A stretch of 64,000 bases of DNA. Origin: Parvularcula dongshanensis. GTDB lineage: Bacteria; Pseudomonadota; Alphaproteobacteria; Caulobacterales; Parvularculaceae. The notes below the pieces were generated by a model, which ran no database searches, was not told the DNA's origin, and saw only the letters and a program-made list of their open reading frames with translations. Where the stretch lies: the NCBI RefSeq assembly GCF_014199615.1, contig NZ_JACHOB010000006.1, forward strand, positions 185,113 to 249,112, read 5' to 3'. Below, piece by piece: positions 52,183 through 61,656 of the stretch; position 1 is the stretch's first letter, and each line of letters starts with the position of its first letter. A program made the position numbers and the translations under genes.

Positions 52183-55122
52183 ATGACCCTTAAGCGCCAC
52201 CCGCGCCGCGCGACCTTGATGCTGGGCGCAGCCAGCAGCACGCTCCTGCTCTTCGCGCCAGTCTTCGCTCAGGAGGACGAAACGGACGAGGTCGCGCAGA
52301 TCGCGATCGGCGACGACCCCCGCCTGGAGGACGAGGCCGATCAGGACGTCATCTTTGTGTCGGGCTTCGCGCGCTCGATCGAGAACTCGGTCGCCACCAA
52401 ACGGGACGCGAACTCGATCGTCGAGGCGGTCTCGGCGGAGGACATCGGCAAGCTGCCCGACGTCTCGATCGCGGAGTCGCTCGGCCGCCTGCCGGGCCTC
52501 GCGACCCAGCGCGTCGAGGGGCGGGCACAGAACCTCTCCATTCGCGGCCTCGGCCCGGACTTCTCGACCGCGCTTCTGAACGGCCGCCAGCAGGTCTCGA
52601 CCGGCGACAACCGCGGCGTCGAGTTCGACCAGTACCCGGCCGAACTCCTGCAGGCCGCCGTCGTCTACAAGACGCCCTATGCCGGCCTCGTCGGCCAGGG
52701 CTTGGCGGGTACGGTCGACCTTCGGACCCTGCGTCCGCTCGAACAGTCGGAACGCATCTTGTCGGCGAACGTGCGCTACGAGTTCAACGGCACGAGCTCG
52801 CTCAACCCCGATGCGGACGACACCGGCTGGCGCCTGACGGGTACCTATGCCGATCAGAATACGGACGGAACGCTCGGCTGGGCCTTGGGCGTCGCCTATC
52901 AGGGTACGCCGACGCAGAACGAGCGCTTCAACGCCTGGGGCTACCCCGACAGCTTCATCACGCCCGAAGGCACGGTGACCATCGACAGTCAGCGACAGAT
53001 CGCGGGTCAGGACACGCCGGAAGACGATTCGGACGACGAGTTCGAGGCCTTCTCGCCCTACGGCGCGATCATCGGCGGCGCGAAGCCCTACGTGCAGACC
53101 AACAACCTCGAGCGGATCGGCCTTATCGGCATTCTCCAATACGAGCCGACCGACGGCCTGTCGTCCGTCATCGACCTCTACTACTCCGACTTCGAAGAAG
53201 ACCAATACCTGCGTGGCATCGAGCTGCCGCTCCTGTGGGGCGGCGGGCCCGTGGCGACGGCGACGACCCTCGAGGACGGCTTCGTCACCCAAGGGGTCTA
53301 CTCGCCCGTCTACGGCGTCGTCCGGAACGACTACAATCGGCGCGAGGCCGAGCTGTTCTCGGCCGGATGGAACGTCGGCTACGACTTCGGCGACACTTGG
53401 ACGATCGAGGCCGACCTCAGCTACTCGCGCGCGGACCGCGACGACTTCCTCCTCGAGAGCTACGCCGGGACGAGCTACAACAAGGGCGCGAACGGCACTG
53501 ACCCGGGCAACTCGCTCGCCTTCGAGCAGACCGGCGACGACTTCTTCTACTTCAATTCGCTGAACCTCGACTACGGCGACCCGTCCCGCTTCGTCCTGAC
53601 GGACCCGCAGGGTTGGGGCGGCGGCAACACCGACCCGAACACGGGCAACCCGCTCGTTCAGGCCGGCTTCATCAACGCGCCGACCACGGAGGACGAGCTC
53701 ACCCAGATCGAAGCGTCCCTGACCAAGCGGATCGAGAACGGCTTCCTGGAAGAGATCGTCGCCGGCGCGAACTACGGCAAGCGCGAGAAGAGTCGGGTCT
53801 TCGAGCAGTTCTTCCTGACGCCGCCGGGCGGCGCGACCTCGGCGCCGATCCCGCAAGAAGCCCTGCTCGATAAGCAGGCGGGCATGGACTACCTCGGCAT
53901 CCCCGCTCAGGTGACCTACGACCCCCTATACCTGGTCGACAACTTCTACACCCAGGTCCAGGTCGCGGGGTCCTCGCTCAACTTCCCGCAGGACTGGACC
54001 GTCGAGGAGAAGGTCCTGACCGCCTGGCTCCGTGCCGACCTCGACCTGACGCTCGGTGCGATACCCGTGACGGGAAACATCGGCGTGCAGATGGTCAATA
54101 CCGACCAGACCTCGTCCGGCGTGCGCATCCGCCCCGGCTCGGACGACACCGACGCCGGCTCGACCGACGCGCAGTTCATCCCCGTCGAAGACGGCGATAG
54201 CTACACGGACTGGCTGCCGAGCCTGAACCTCATCTTCGCGCTGACCGAGGACACCCAGCTGCGCTTCGGCGCGGCGCGGACCTTGGCGCGCGCGCGGATG
54301 GACCAGCTCAACGCCAGCCTCTCCTTGAGCCTTCAGCCGCAGTATCTCGGCAACACGCTCGAAGACGGCCAGGTCTACTTCAACGCGAACGGCGGCAACC
54401 CGCTTCTCAAGCCCTACATCTCGGACGGCGTCGACCTGTCGATCGAGCACTACTTCAGCCCCGGCGGCTACGTCGCGCTGGCCGGCTACTACAAGGACCT
54501 CAAGGACTACGTGAACGGGTCGAGTTCGTTCGTCGCCGACTTCACCCAGTTCCTGAACGAGGTCCCGGACGATCTGGTCGATCAGCTCGGCACGACGGAC
54601 GGCATCATCTCGGGCCCCACCAATGAGGGCGAAGGCGAGATCCTCGGCGCCGAGTTCAGCTTCGCCGTGCCGTTCGGCGACTTCGCCGAACCCCTCGACG
54701 GCGTCGGCCTTCTCGGTTCGGTCTCCTACACGGACAGCGAGGTCACGCTCTTCGAAGGCGCCCCGGCCATTCAAGTCCCGGGCCTGTCCGAGTGGGTCGG
54801 CAACCTGACGGCCTACTTCGAGCGGGGCGGCTTCGAGAGCCGGATCAGCTACCGGTACCGCGACAGCTTCCTGGCGGAGGTGTCCGGCATCTCGGCGAAC
54901 AGGCTGTTCCGCACGGCGAAGTCGGAGAGCCTGATCGACGCGCAGATCGGTTACCGCTTCGAGAGCGGGCCGCTGGATGGCTTCAGCGTCTCGCTGCAGG
55001 CGCTCAACCTGACCGACGAGCCCTTCGTGACGCTCGACGGCATCGGCGCCGACGACCGGCAGGTCATCGACTACCAGAGCTATGGGCGCACCTTCCTGAT
55101 CGGCGCGTCCTACCGGTTCTGA
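52183..55122 (+). CDS. TonB-dependent outer-membrane receptor (maltodextrin type)
   Basis: 979 residues from the ATG at 52183 with GGGAGGA upstream. Signal peptide about 1-29 ('APVFAQED'). Plug domain about 55-190: 'DANSIVEAVSAEDIGKLPDVSIAESLGRLPG', 'VEGRAQNLSIRGLGPDFSTALLNGRQQVS', 'FDQYPAELLQAAVVYKTPYAGLVGQGLAGTVDLRT'; the beta-barrel fills the rest and ends 'GRTFLIGASYRF' with terminal Phe. The plug wording matches sugar receptors of Caulobacter and Xanthomonas type. Imports maltodextrins through the outer membrane with TonB energy; the substrate is inferred from the adjacent enzymes. Confidence 0.93.
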   Translation: MTLKRHPRRATLMLGAASSTLLLFAPVFAQEDETDEVAQIAIGDDPRLEDEADQDVIFVSGFARSIENSVATKRDANSIVEAVSAEDIGKLPDVSIAESLGRLPGLATQRVEGRAQNLSIRGLGPDFSTALLNGRQQVSTGDNRGVEFDQYPAELLQAAVVYKTPYAGLVGQGLAGTVDLRTLRPLEQSERILSANVRYEFNGTSSLNPDADDTGWRLTGTYADQNTDGTLGWALGVAYQGTPTQNERFNAWGYPDSFITPEGTVTIDSQRQIAGQDTPEDDSDDEFEAFSPYGAIIGGAKPYVQTNNLERIGLIGILQYEPTDGLSSVIDLYYSDFEEDQYLRGIELPLLWGGGPVATATTLEDGFVTQGVYSPVYGVVRNDYNRREAELFSAGWNVGYDFGDTWTIEADLSYSRADRDDFLLESYAGTSYNKGANGTDPGNSLAFEQTGDDFFYFNSLNLDYGDPSRFVLTDPQGWGGGNTDPNTGNPLVQAGFINAPTTEDELTQIEASLTKRIENGFLEEIVAGANYGKREKSRVFEQFFLTPPGGATSAPIPQEALLDKQAGMDYLGIPAQVTYDPLYLVDNFYTQVQVAGSSLNFPQDWTVEEKVLTAWLRADLDLTLGAIPVTGNIGVQMVNTDQTSSGVRIRPGSDDTDAGSTDAQFIPVEDGDSYTDWLPSLNLIFALTEDTQLRFGAARTLARARMDQLNASLSLSLQPQYLGNTLEDGQVYFNANGGNPLLKPYISDGVDLSIEHYFSPGGYVALAGYYKDLKDYVNGSSSFVADFTQFLNEVPDDLVDQLGTTDGIISGPTNEGEGEILGAEFSFAVPFGDFAEPLDGVGLLGSVSYTDSEVTLFEGAPAIQVPGLSEWVGNLTAYFERGGFESRISYRYRDSFLAEVSGISANRLFRTAKSESLIDAQIGYRFESGPLDGFSVSLQALNLTDEPFVTLDGIGADDRQVIDYQSYGRTFLIGASYRF

Positions 55123-55132
55123 CCGTACCGTC

Positions 55133-55157
55133 CGCCCGCCCCGCCCCGGGGCGGGCG
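55133..55157 (+). terminator. Intercistronic hairpin after the TonB receptor gene
   Basis: Perfect 10-bp GC stem (55133-55142 with 55148-55157), five-base loop, eleven bases past the receptor stop and 16 before the next start. Without a T-run it probably protects or partly ends the receptor mRNA so that downstream enzymes are made at lower level. Confidence 0.55.
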
Positions 55158-55172
55158 TTCGAGGAGAAGGCC

Positions 55173-56693
55173 GTGAGCGGAGCGAACATCGAGCGCATCG
55201 TCGTCCTGGGCGGGGGGACCGCCGGCTGGATGGCGGCCGCCGTCCTGGCGAAGGCGCTGGGCCGCGACGTATCGGTCACCGTCGTCTCCTCGGGCGAGGT
55301 CGGAACGGTCGGCGTCGGCGAGGCGACGATCCCCCAAATCAGGCACCTGCACGCCTTCCTCGGTCTCGACGAGGCGAGCGTCCTTCGCGAGGCGAACGCG
55401 ACCTACAAGCTCGGCATCGCCTTCGAGGGGTGGCGCACGCCGGGCCACCGCTACATTCACGCCTTCGGCGAGCTCGGCCTGCCCCTGGGCCTCGCGCCCT
55501 TCCATCACTACCACCTGCGCGGCGTCGCGCTCGGCGAAGAGGCGCGCATCTGGGACTACTCCCTGACGGCGAAGGCCGCCTTCGCGGAACGCTACGCACC
55601 GCTCGATCGGATCGGCGACACGCGGCTAGGCGGCATCGTCGCCGCCTTCCACCTGGACGCGTCTCGCTACGCCGCCATGCTGCGGCGACGCGCCGAGCAG
55701 GATGGCGCCCGGCACGTCGAGGGACGCTTCGAAGACGCCGAACGCCACCCGCAGACCGGCGCCGTCACCGCCCTGCGCCTGTCCGGCGGCCGCAGGATCG
55801 AGGGCGACCTCTTCGTCGACTGCTCCGGTTTCGCATCCCTATTGCTCGGCGGCGTAGAAGGCGTGCCCTTCGAAGACTGGTCCGACCACCTCCCTTGCGA
55901 CAGCGCGGTCGTCGTCCAGAGCACGGCTTCGGCCGCCAAACGACCTTACACGCAGGCGATGGCGCGCAAGGCGGGCTGGCAATGGCGCATCCCGCTGCAG
56001 ACGCGCTGCGGCAACGGCCACGTCTATTCGAGCGGACACATTTCGGACGACGAGGCGGCGAACACCCTTCTCGAAACGCTCGAAGGCGAACCCCTGACTG
56101 AGCCGCGGCTGATCCGGTTCCGCACCGGCACGAGAGCGCGCGCCTGGCAGGGCAACGTCGTGGGGCTCGGCCTCGCCGCGGGTTTCATGGAGCCGCTGGA
56201 GTCGACCTCGATCCACCTCGTCCAGTCCGCGGTCGAGCGGCTGGTCGCGGCCTTTCCGAGCCGGGCGATGGAACCGGCCCTGCGCGACGCCTTCAACCGG
56301 CGGACACGGACGGAGTGGGAACGCGTCCGCGACTTCCTCGTCCTCCACTACCACGTCAATGGGCGCTGCGGAGAGCCCTTCTGGGACGAGCGGCGCGGGG
56401 CGGCCGTGCCGGAAAGCCTCGCCCGCCGCCTCGCTCTCTTCCGGGCGGGCGCCCGCTTCTTCCGCGAGGATGACGAGCTCTTCGCCGAGCCCGGCTGGGT
56501 CCAGGTCATGCTGGGCCAGGGGGTCGAGCCGCAGGGCTGGGCCCCGGCCGCCGAAGCGCTGGACGCCGGACGCCTTCGCAGGATCCTCACCGATGCCCGT
56601 ACGCTCGTCGCGCGGACCGTCCAGAGCCTGCCCACTCACCAAATCGCGCTACAGCGAGCCTTGGGCTCCGGTGCTTCGCTTGAGACCGTTTAA
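55173..56693 (+). CDS. Flavin-dependent tryptophan-halogenase-like protein
   Basis: 506 residues. FAD motif 'RIVVLGGGTAGWMAAAVLA' at 8-26, 'GVGEATIP' and the Lys of 'TYKLGIAFEGW' (the position of the hypochlorous-acid-binding lysine), and W-x-W-x-I-P as 'GWQWRIPLQ'. Then 'GFMEPLESTSIHLVQSAVERL'. Halogenase genes are commonly found beside TonB sugar receptors in this group without a proven halogenation substrate. GTG start at 55173, with GAGGAGAAGG upstream. Ends ten bases before the GH97 start. Confidence 0.9.
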   Translation: MSGANIERIVVLGGGTAGWMAAAVLAKALGRDVSVTVVSSGEVGTVGVGEATIPQIRHLHAFLGLDEASVLREANATYKLGIAFEGWRTPGHRYIHAFGELGLPLGLAPFHHYHLRGVALGEEARIWDYSLTAKAAFAERYAPLDRIGDTRLGGIVAAFHLDASRYAAMLRRRAEQDGARHVEGRFEDAERHPQTGAVTALRLSGGRRIEGDLFVDCSGFASLLLGGVEGVPFEDWSDHLPCDSAVVVQSTASAAKRPYTQAMARKAGWQWRIPLQTRCGNGHVYSSGHISDDEAANTLLETLEGEPLTEPRLIRFRTGTRARAWQGNVVGLGLAAGFMEPLESTSIHLVQSAVERLVAAFPSRAMEPALRDAFNRRTRTEWERVRDFLVLHYHVNGRCGEPFWDERRGAAVPESLARRLALFRAGARFFREDDELFAEPGWVQVMLGQGVEPQGWAPAAEALDAGRLRRILTDARTLVARTVQSLPTHQIALQRALGSGASLETV

Positions 56694-56703
56694 GGAGGTT
56701 GTC

Positions 56704-58779
56704 TTGCTACGAACGTTCTTTCCTGCCCTGGCGGCTCTATCCCTGCTCGCTTCCGCGGCGGGCGCGCAGGATTTGACGGTCGCCTCGCCCGACGGCAACA
56801 TCGTCGTCACCCTCGGCACGGACGGTACGGGGCGCCCCACCTACGCCGTCAGCTTCGCGGGCGAAGCCGTGATCGAACCCTCGCATCTCGGCCTGCGCTT
56901 CGCCGAGCAACCGGCGTTCGAAGACGGCATGACGATCGAGGAGAAGTCGCGCGAGGAAGCCGACGAGACGTGGGAGCAGCCCTGGGGCGAGCGCCGCATC
57001 GTCGCGGACCGGCACAACGAGCTGCTCGTCACCTATGCGGATGAAGACGACGAGAAGCGGCGCTTCGACCTTCGCGTCCGGGTCTTCGACGACGGCCTCG
57101 GCTTCCGGTATGAGGTCCCGAAACAGCGCGCTCTTCGCGGCGAGCTCGCGATCACGGACGAGACGACCGAGTTCGTGGTCCCCGAGCGCGGAACGACCGC
57201 CTGGTGGATTCCGGCTCGTATGTGGAACCGCTACGAGTACCTCTACGAAGAGACGCCGCTCTCGGCGGTCACGACGGTCCACACGCCGGTGACCTTCCGA
57301 TTGGGGGACGGTACGCACCTGTCGATTCACGAGGCCGCGCTCGTCGACTACTCGGGCATGGCGCTGACCCTCGCCCACGGCAACCGTTTCGAGGCGAACC
57401 TCGCACCGCGTGCGGACGGCCCCAAGGTCAAGCTCGAAGCGCCCTTCAAGACGCCCTGGCGCACGATCCAGGTCGCGAAGGACGCGCCCGGCCTCATCAA
57501 CTCGGACCTGATCTTGAACCTGAACGAGCCGAACAGGCTCGGCGACGTCTCCTGGGTCGAACCGGGCAAGTATATGGGCATCTGGTGGGGCATGCACCTC
57601 GGCACGCAAACCTGGGGCTCCGGGCCTTTGCACGGGGCGACGACCGAGAACACGAAGGCGGTGATGGACTTCGCGGCCGAGCATGGCTTCTCCGGCGTCC
57701 TGGTCGAGGGCTGGAACACAGGTTGGGACGGCGAGTGGTTCGAGAACGGCGACGTTTTCAGCTTCACGGAAGCCTATCCCGACTTCGACATCGAGGCGGT
57801 CACTCAGTACGGCAATGAAAAAGGCGTTCGCCTGATCGGCCACCACGAGACGTCGGGCAACATCACCAACTACGAACGCCAGATGGAGGCCGCCTACGAC
57901 CTCTACGAGCGCCTCGGCGTACGACAGGTGAAGACCGGCTACGTCGCCGATGCGGGCGAGATGAAGCGGGTCGGCGAGGACGGCATCGCGCACTACGAGT
58001 TCCACGACGGGCAGGCGGCGGTGGCCCATCATCTCCGCGCCGTGGAGGAAGCGGCGAAGCGGCACATCGCGATCAACGCGCACGAGCCGGTCAAGGACAC
58101 GGGGCTGCGCCGCACCTACCCGAACTGGATCAGCCGCGAGGGCGCGCGGGGGACGGAGTACGACGCCTGGGGCGAGCCGACGAACCCGCCGGCGCACACC
58201 GCCATCCTGCCGTTCACGCGAATGCTCTCGGGACCGATGGACTACACACCGGGCATCTTCAAGCTCCGGCCCGAAGAGGGCGAGGGCAGCCCGCCGGCCG
58301 CGCCGGACGCGGACCCCCGTCCCAACGTTCAAACGACCCTGGCGAAGCAACTCGCCCTCTATGTCGTCCTCTACAGTCCCATTCAGATGGCGGCGGATCT
58401 GCCCGAGCACTACGAAGCGAACCCCGCGCCGTTCCGGTTCATCGAGGACGTGCCGACCGATTGGGAGGAGTCAGTCGCGCTTCAAGGCGAGGTCGGCGAC
58501 TACGTCGCGATCGCGCGGCGCAGGCGGGGCGGTGACGACTGGTACCTCGGCGCCGTGACGGACGAGGAAGCGCGCGAGCTCTCCGTGCCGCTCTCCTTCC
58601 TCGACGAAGGACGGACGTACACGGCCGAGATCTATCGCGACGGCGAGGGCGCGGACTTCGAGGCCGACCCCTACCCGGTCGCGATCGAGCAGCGCGAGGT
58701 CACCTCGGCCGACCAGGTGGACCTGCCGCTCGCGCGGGGCGGCGGGGCCGCCCTGCGCTTCGTCCCGGCAGCTGAGTAG
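56704..58779 (+). CDS. GH97 alpha-glucosidase (SusB-like), periplasmic
   Basis: 691 residues from a TTG at 56704, chosen because AAGGAGG ends five bases before it and a signal peptide ('LAALSLLASAAGAQD') follows at once. N-terminal beta-supersandwich (to about 250), catalytic barrel (about 260-560), C-terminal beta domain. 'HHETSGNITNYE', 'INAHEPVKDTGLRRTYPN' and 'REGARGTEYDAW' give the Glu set of SusB-type inverting enzymes; 'VKTGYVADAG' lacks the Asp nucleophile of the retaining branch, so inverting is inferred. Releases glucose from maltooligosaccharides. Confidence 0.93.
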   Translation: MLRTFFPALAALSLLASAAGAQDLTVASPDGNIVVTLGTDGTGRPTYAVSFAGEAVIEPSHLGLRFAEQPAFEDGMTIEEKSREEADETWEQPWGERRIVADRHNELLVTYADEDDEKRRFDLRVRVFDDGLGFRYEVPKQRALRGELAITDETTEFVVPERGTTAWWIPARMWNRYEYLYEETPLSAVTTVHTPVTFRLGDGTHLSIHEAALVDYSGMALTLAHGNRFEANLAPRADGPKVKLEAPFKTPWRTIQVAKDAPGLINSDLILNLNEPNRLGDVSWVEPGKYMGIWWGMHLGTQTWGSGPLHGATTENTKAVMDFAAEHGFSGVLVEGWNTGWDGEWFENGDVFSFTEAYPDFDIEAVTQYGNEKGVRLIGHHETSGNITNYERQMEAAYDLYERLGVRQVKTGYVADAGEMKRVGEDGIAHYEFHDGQAAVAHHLRAVEEAAKRHIAINAHEPVKDTGLRRTYPNWISREGARGTEYDAWGEPTNPPAHTAILPFTRMLSGPMDYTPGIFKLRPEEGEGSPPAAPDADPRPNVQTTLAKQLALYVVLYSPIQMAADLPEHYEANPAPFRFIEDVPTDWEESVALQGEVGDYVAIARRRRGGDDWYLGAVTDEEARELSVPLSFLDEGRTYTAEIYRDGEGADFEADPYPVAIEQREVTSADQVDLPLARGGGAALRFVPAAE

Positions 58780-58800
58780 AACGTGAGAAGAAGGCGCGAG

Positions 58801-61164
58801 ATGATGAGAACCATGCTGATGGCCGGGGCGAGCGCCCTCCTCTTCTGCGGGTGCGGCGCGACGCAAACCGCCGAGGACGACACGTCCGCGAGCGCCGCAC
58901 CCGGCGCGCCGGGCGAGCCTTCCGTCTGGGCCTACTCCGGCAAGACCGGCATCGGGACCTCTTACGAAGCCTACGGGAACGAGGGCGGTGCCTCGCCGAC
59001 CGGACCGGTGTCGAAGGTCTGGTTCTCGCTCGCCGACGGCTTCGTGACCGAGACGATGGCGGGCCTCATCCACCAAGCGCAGATCAAGGACGTCAAGCTC
59101 GCCCTCGTCGGCGACGGTTTCGTCGACGTCGAGGGCGAGGACGCGACCTTCGAGACCGCCTATCTCGACACGGACGAGGCGGGGCGCCCGCTTTCCCTTG
59201 CCTACCGCCTCACGACGACGGACACGGACGGCCAGTACGAGGTCCTCAAGGACGTCTTCACCGACCCCGCCCGGCAGACCTTGTTCATGCGCGTGACCGT
59301 GCGTGCGACGGGCGACGCCGAGATCACCCCCTACCTCCTCGTGAACCCCCACGTCGCCAACACCGGCGACGACGACAGCGCGGCGGCGGGCCAGGACGCG
59401 CTCTACGCGTCGGACGGCGACGCCGCGCTCGCGGTCGTGCCCTCTACGCCCTTCGAGGCGGCAAGCGCCGGCTTCGTCGGCGCTTCGGACGGGCTGACCC
59501 AGTTGCGGCAGACAGGATCGCTTTCCGCTGCCTATGAGAGCACGGGCGCGGCCACCGGCAACGTGGCGATGACTGGGCAGCTGGCGCGGCTCCAGCCGGG
59601 CGACGAGGTCACGGTCGACCTGGCGATAGGCTTCGGCCCCTCGCGCGACGCGGCGGCGGCCGAAGCGCGCGGCACGCTGGCGGACGGTTACGACGCGGTT
59701 CTCGCCGCCTATAACGGCGAGGGCGAAGCGGCGGGCTGGGAAGACTACCTCGCCTCGCTCGGCGCCCTGCCGCGCCTAGCCGCGGAGGCCCGAGATGGCG
59801 GCGCCCTCGCCTATGCGAGCGCCATGGTGTTGAAGGCCCAGGAGGACAAGACGCATCCGGGCGCCTTGATCGCCTCTCTATCGAACCCGTGGGGCGACAC
59901 CGTCTCGGCGGCCGAAAGCTCGACCGGCTACAAGGCGGTCTGGCCCCGCGACTTCTATCAGGTCGCGATGGCCTTCCTCGCCCTCGGCGACGAGGAGACG
60001 GCCCGCGCCGCCTTCGACTACCTGCCTGACATTCAGGTGACGGACGACATGCCCGGCAACGAGGGCGCCTCGGGCTGGTTCCTTCAGAAGACCCATGTCG
60101 ACGGCGAGCGGGAGTGGGTCATGGTCCAGCTCGACCAGACCGCCATGCCGATCATGCTCGGCTGGAAGCTCTGGCAGGCGGGCGTCCTCTCGGACGAAGA
60201 GCTGACCGCCGCCTATGACGGGACGCTTCGCCCCGCCGCCGTCTTCCTGACCGAAGGCGGCGAGACCTCGCTCGACTACAACCAGGGCGAGGTGACGCCG
60301 CCGCGGACGCAGCAGGAACGATGGGAAGAGCAGCCCGGCTACTCGCCCTCCACGACCGCAGCCGTCGTCGCGGGCCTCGTCAGCGCCGCCGACATCGCCC
60401 GGGCGCTCGGTCGGCCGGAGGACGCGGCGCGCTTCCTCGCTTCGGCCGACGACTACGAAGCCCGCATCGAGGATCTGATGTTCACGACGGAGGGGGCGTA
60501 CGGCGACGGGCGCTACTTCCTCCGCATCACGCAGAACGAGGACCCGAACGACAACGGCGCGACGAACGGCGCCAACGGCCAGGCGGGCGTCGCGGAGGAT
60601 CGCATGCTCGATGCCGGCTTCCTCGAGCTCGTCCGCTACGGCGTCCGCCCGGCGGACGCGCCTTCGATCACGCAGAGCCTGCCCGAGCTCGACGACCAGA
60701 CGATCGAGGACCACTACCGGGTCAAGTACGACTTCACCTTCGAGGGCGAGAGCGGTCCCTTCCCCGGCTGGCGCCGCTACGGAAACGACGGCTACGGAGA
60801 GGACGTCGATACGGGCGCGAACTACGGCGACATGACGCCCGGACAGCGCGGCCGCGTCTGGCCGTTCTTCACCGGGGAGCGCGGCCACTACGAACTCGCC
60901 GCCGGCAGGCCCAAACAGGACGTCGCGCAGACCTACGTCCGCGCGATGGAGCTGTTCGCCAATCAAGGCCTGATGCTGCCCGAACAGGTCTGGGACGGCG
61001 TCGGCGCGGACACGCCGCATGGCTATGAGACCGGCGAAGGGACGAACTCGGCGACGCCGCTCGCCTGGACGCATGCGGAGTACGTGAAGCTTCTCCGCTC
61101 CTTGTCGGACGGCGAGGTCTGGGACCGCTACGCGCCGGTCGAGGAGCGCTACGCCAACGACTGA
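58801..61164 (+). CDS. GH15 glucoamylase/glucodextranase-type lipoprotein
   Basis: 787 residues from the ATG at 58801. N-terminal signal with a lipobox-like 'LLFCGC' (acceptor C18 or so), so probably lipid-anchored. A super-beta-sandwich N-domain (about 40-300) precedes the (alpha/alpha)6 catalytic domain: 'GYKAVWPRDFYQVAMAFLALGD', general acid Glu in 'RWEEQPGYSPSTTAA' (about 508) and base Glu in 'PLAWTHAEYVKLL' (about 757). Releases beta-glucose from alpha-1,4 or 1,6 ends. Last gene of the TonB receptor transcript; 21 bases after GH97. Confidence 0.93.
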   Translation: MMRTMLMAGASALLFCGCGATQTAEDDTSASAAPGAPGEPSVWAYSGKTGIGTSYEAYGNEGGASPTGPVSKVWFSLADGFVTETMAGLIHQAQIKDVKLALVGDGFVDVEGEDATFETAYLDTDEAGRPLSLAYRLTTTDTDGQYEVLKDVFTDPARQTLFMRVTVRATGDAEITPYLLVNPHVANTGDDDSAAAGQDALYASDGDAALAVVPSTPFEAASAGFVGASDGLTQLRQTGSLSAAYESTGAATGNVAMTGQLARLQPGDEVTVDLAIGFGPSRDAAAAEARGTLADGYDAVLAAYNGEGEAAGWEDYLASLGALPRLAAEARDGGALAYASAMVLKAQEDKTHPGALIASLSNPWGDTVSAAESSTGYKAVWPRDFYQVAMAFLALGDEETARAAFDYLPDIQVTDDMPGNEGASGWFLQKTHVDGEREWVMVQLDQTAMPIMLGWKLWQAGVLSDEELTAAYDGTLRPAAVFLTEGGETSLDYNQGEVTPPRTQQERWEEQPGYSPSTTAAVVAGLVSAADIARALGRPEDAARFLASADDYEARIEDLMFTTEGAYGDGRYFLRITQNEDPNDNGATNGANGQAGVAEDRMLDAGFLELVRYGVRPADAPSITQSLPELDDQTIEDHYRVKYDFTFEGESGPFPGWRRYGNDGYGEDVDTGANYGDMTPGQRGRVWPFFTGERGHYELAAGRPKQDVAQTYVRAMELFANQGLMLPEQVWDGVGADTPHGYETGEGTNSATPLAWTHAEYVKLLRSLSDGEVWDRYAPVEERYAND

Positions 61165-61188
61165 CAGGCGCCGAGCGCGGCGCCGTCC

Positions 61189-61656
61189 TTAGGCCGACGC
61201 CCGCATGGTGAGGACGTGGAGCGCCAGCAGGCGCGCCTCGGTCTCGGAAACGACCCAGTTGGCGAGCCGAAGGGTACGGCGCTCGGTGAACTCCGCGCGG
61301 ATGGCTCGTTCGACCGCGCGCGCCTCTCCGCCCGCCCCGCCGCGTGCGGCCAATCCGGCCAACGCCGCGAGGCGCAGAGCACCCAGCTCGGTCGGCACGG
61401 CCCCCGAGGAAAGCGCGGCGAGCCCGATCCGGTGCGCCTCGTCCGGCGCGAAGGGAAAGGTTCGGGCGACGCGCGCCCGCGCGCGACTGGCGGTGCACGC
61501 CTGCCCCCCGGCGGCGATGCCGGCGGTCCCGAGCACACCCAGTCCGACGATGGTGATGGCGGCGCGCCGCGGCAGAAGCGCGGCGCCGGAAACGGGCCGG
61601 GCTTGCGGCCTGCCTGTCCACAGGCGGCTGAGGAGACGACGAGGAGAGTATGTCAC
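61189..61656 (-). CDS. Small protein coupled to the GMC oxidoreductase gene
   Basis: 155 residues, no family recognised. A twin-arginine-like 'PRRAAITIVGLGVLGTAGIAAGG' at 30-52 leads into a basic stretch and an Ala-rich helical tail ending 'NWVVSETEARLLALHVLTMRASA'. In several membrane dehydrogenases a small Tat-exported subunit accompanies a GMC flavoprotein and cytochrome c, and position suggests the same here; the sequence alone does not prove it. Overlaps the GMC stop by four bases (ATGA). Confidence 0.65.
   Translation of the reverse strand: MTYSPRRLLSRLWTGRPQARPVSGAALLPRRAAITIVGLGVLGTAGIAAGGQACTASRARARVARTFPFAPDEAHRIGLAALSSGAVPTELGALRLAALAGLAARGGAGGEARAVERAIRAEFTERRTLRLANWVVSETEARLLALHVLTMRASA

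Noticed and set aside
51946..53856. Extension of the GH13 frame far upstream to a 1243-codon protein.
   Set aside because: The added part is antisense to the TonB receptor gene; the signal peptide starts at 51945.
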